From NCBI GenBank assembly GCA_023416895.1, contig JAEZGQ010000127.1:1-23787 (forward strand): DNA of 23,787 nt, read 5' to 3'. The position numbers and the translations under genes were made by a program. The DNA is from Bacillota bacterium. Its GTDB lineage: Bacteria > Bacillota > Clostridia > Christensenellales > CAG-138. Under the pieces are notes generated by a model. It was not told the origin of the DNA, made no database searches, and saw nothing but the letters and a program-made list of their open reading frames with translations. How positions within the stretch are numbered: position 1 is the first letter of the stretch; each line of letters begins with the position of its first letter. Shown one piece after another: positions 23,087 through 23,787 of the stretch.

Positions 23087-23787
23087 ATGAAAAAGTTCTT
23101 GTCCGTTTTCTTTGCCGCCTTGTTGGCGCTCTCCCTGTTCGCCGGCTGCGCACAGCCCGCTGAAGCTCCCGAGGCAACCGTGGCGCCCACCGAGGCCGCC
23201 GCAACCGAAGCGCCCTCTGCGGAAGCGCCCGCCACCGAAGCTCCTCTCACGGTAATCAAGGTCGGCGCGAGCATCACCCCGCATGCCGAAATCCTCGCGC
23301 AGGTCAAGGAAGCCCTTGCCGCGCAGGGTTATGACCTACAGGTCGTTGAGTTTACCGACTATGTGCAGCCCAACCTCGCGCTTGAAAGCGGCGAGCTTGA
23401 CGCCAACTACTTCCAACACCAGCCGTACCTCGATGAATTCAATGCGCAAAACGGCACTCACATCGTGACTGTGGCCGCCATCCACTACGAACCCTTCGGT
23501 ATCTACCCGGGCAAGACCAAGACGCTTGCCGAAATTCAAGACGGCGCACAGATTGCAGTTCCCAACGACGGCACAAACGAAGCCCGCGCGCTGCTGCTGC
23601 TTGAGGCGCAGGGCCTCATTAAGCTCAAAGAAGGCGCAGGTCTCAACGCCACCGCTCTCGACGTTGTGGAAAACCCCAAGAACATTAAGATCATCGAAGT
23701 GGAGGCCGCACAGTTGGCGCGCTCGCTGCAGGATGTTGACTTTGCGGTTATCAACGGTAACTACGCCATTCAGGCGGGTTTGAACGT
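23087..23787 (+). CDS. metQ: Methionine-binding lipoprotein MetQ (cut by window end)
   Basis: This is the substrate-binding lipoprotein of the MetNIQ importer, with 233 residues visible and the C-terminus beyond the window. A lipoprotein signal (1-20) ends in the lipobox LFAGC, with Cys21 as the lipid-attachment site. A flexible Ala/Pro/Glu/Thr linker (22-56) with repeated TEAP/AEAP units tethers it to the membrane. The binding domain begins near TVIKVGASITPHAEIL and includes ELDANYFQHQPYL and IAVPNDGTNEARALLLL, hallmarks of the NlpA/MetQ family. GGAGG lies seven bases before the ATG. It is 41 bases after metI. Confidence 0.95.
   Translation, partial: MKKFLSVFFAALLALSLFAGCAQPAEAPEATVAPTEAAATEAPSAEAPATEAPLTVIKVGASITPHAEILAQVKEALAAQGYDLQVVEFTDYVQPNLALESGELDANYFQHQPYLDEFNAQNGTHIVTVAAIHYEPFGIYPGKTKTLAEIQDGAQIAVPNDGTNEARALLLLEAQGLIKLKEGAGLNATALDVVENPKNIKIIEVEAAQLARSLQDVDFAVINGNYAIQAGLN

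Overview
The window looks like a piece of a chromosome from a moderately GC-rich, spore-forming Clostridia-type Firmicute. The evidence is a SpoIIID sporulation regulator, a PdaB-like polysaccharide deacetylase, a recD2-comFC pair, strong AGGAGG-type ribosome binding sites and Gram-positive lipoprotein and transporter styles. Nothing allows a genus call. There is no tRNA, rRNA, CRISPR array, integrase or recognisable insertion sequence.

Layout. (1) 12-4923, plus strand: the tail of an F1Fo ATP synthase operon in the order b, delta, alpha, gamma, beta, epsilon, closed by a clear intrinsic terminator. The delta gene encodes only 75 residues, equivalent to the C-terminal part of a normal delta. 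(2) 4997-6221: a GNAT acetyltransferase and, convergent to it, an SDR/FabG-like reductase. (3) 14507 down to 6597, minus strand: a five-gene unit encoding an acyl-CoA-synthetase-like AMP ligase, an acyl carrier protein, an ABC ATPase, a 1203-residue FtsX-type permease with a very long extracellular coiled-coil hairpin, and a stand-alone condensation-domain acyltransferase. A Sfp-type phosphopantetheinyl transferase is divergent to it at 15188-15835. Together these look like a small biosynthesis-plus-export cassette: activate a carboxylic acid, load it on the carrier, transfer it to an acceptor, and export or sense the product. Product and substrates cannot be read from the sequence. (4) 16154-16966, minus: a PdaB-like deacetylase. 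(5) 17057-20593, plus: RecD2 helicase, ComF phosphoribosyltransferase and a flavodoxin-like iron-sulfur flavoprotein. (6) 20795-21043: SpoIIID. (7) 21101-23787: a methionine ABC transporter operon metN-metI-metQ (metQ cut by the window end).

The metNIQ operon is preceded by about 250 nt of apparent leader RNA. It carries a near-consensus sigma-A promoter, a strong Shine-Dalgarno, a 28-codon ORF with six Met and three Cys codons, and a perfect 14+14 nt palindromic terminator just before metN. This has the architecture of ribosome-mediated transcription attenuation sensing methionine (or Met/Cys), rather than the S-box or T-box control usual for such genes in Firmicutes. This leader and the acyl-activation/export cassette are the two most interesting items; the truncated ATP synthase delta subunit is third.
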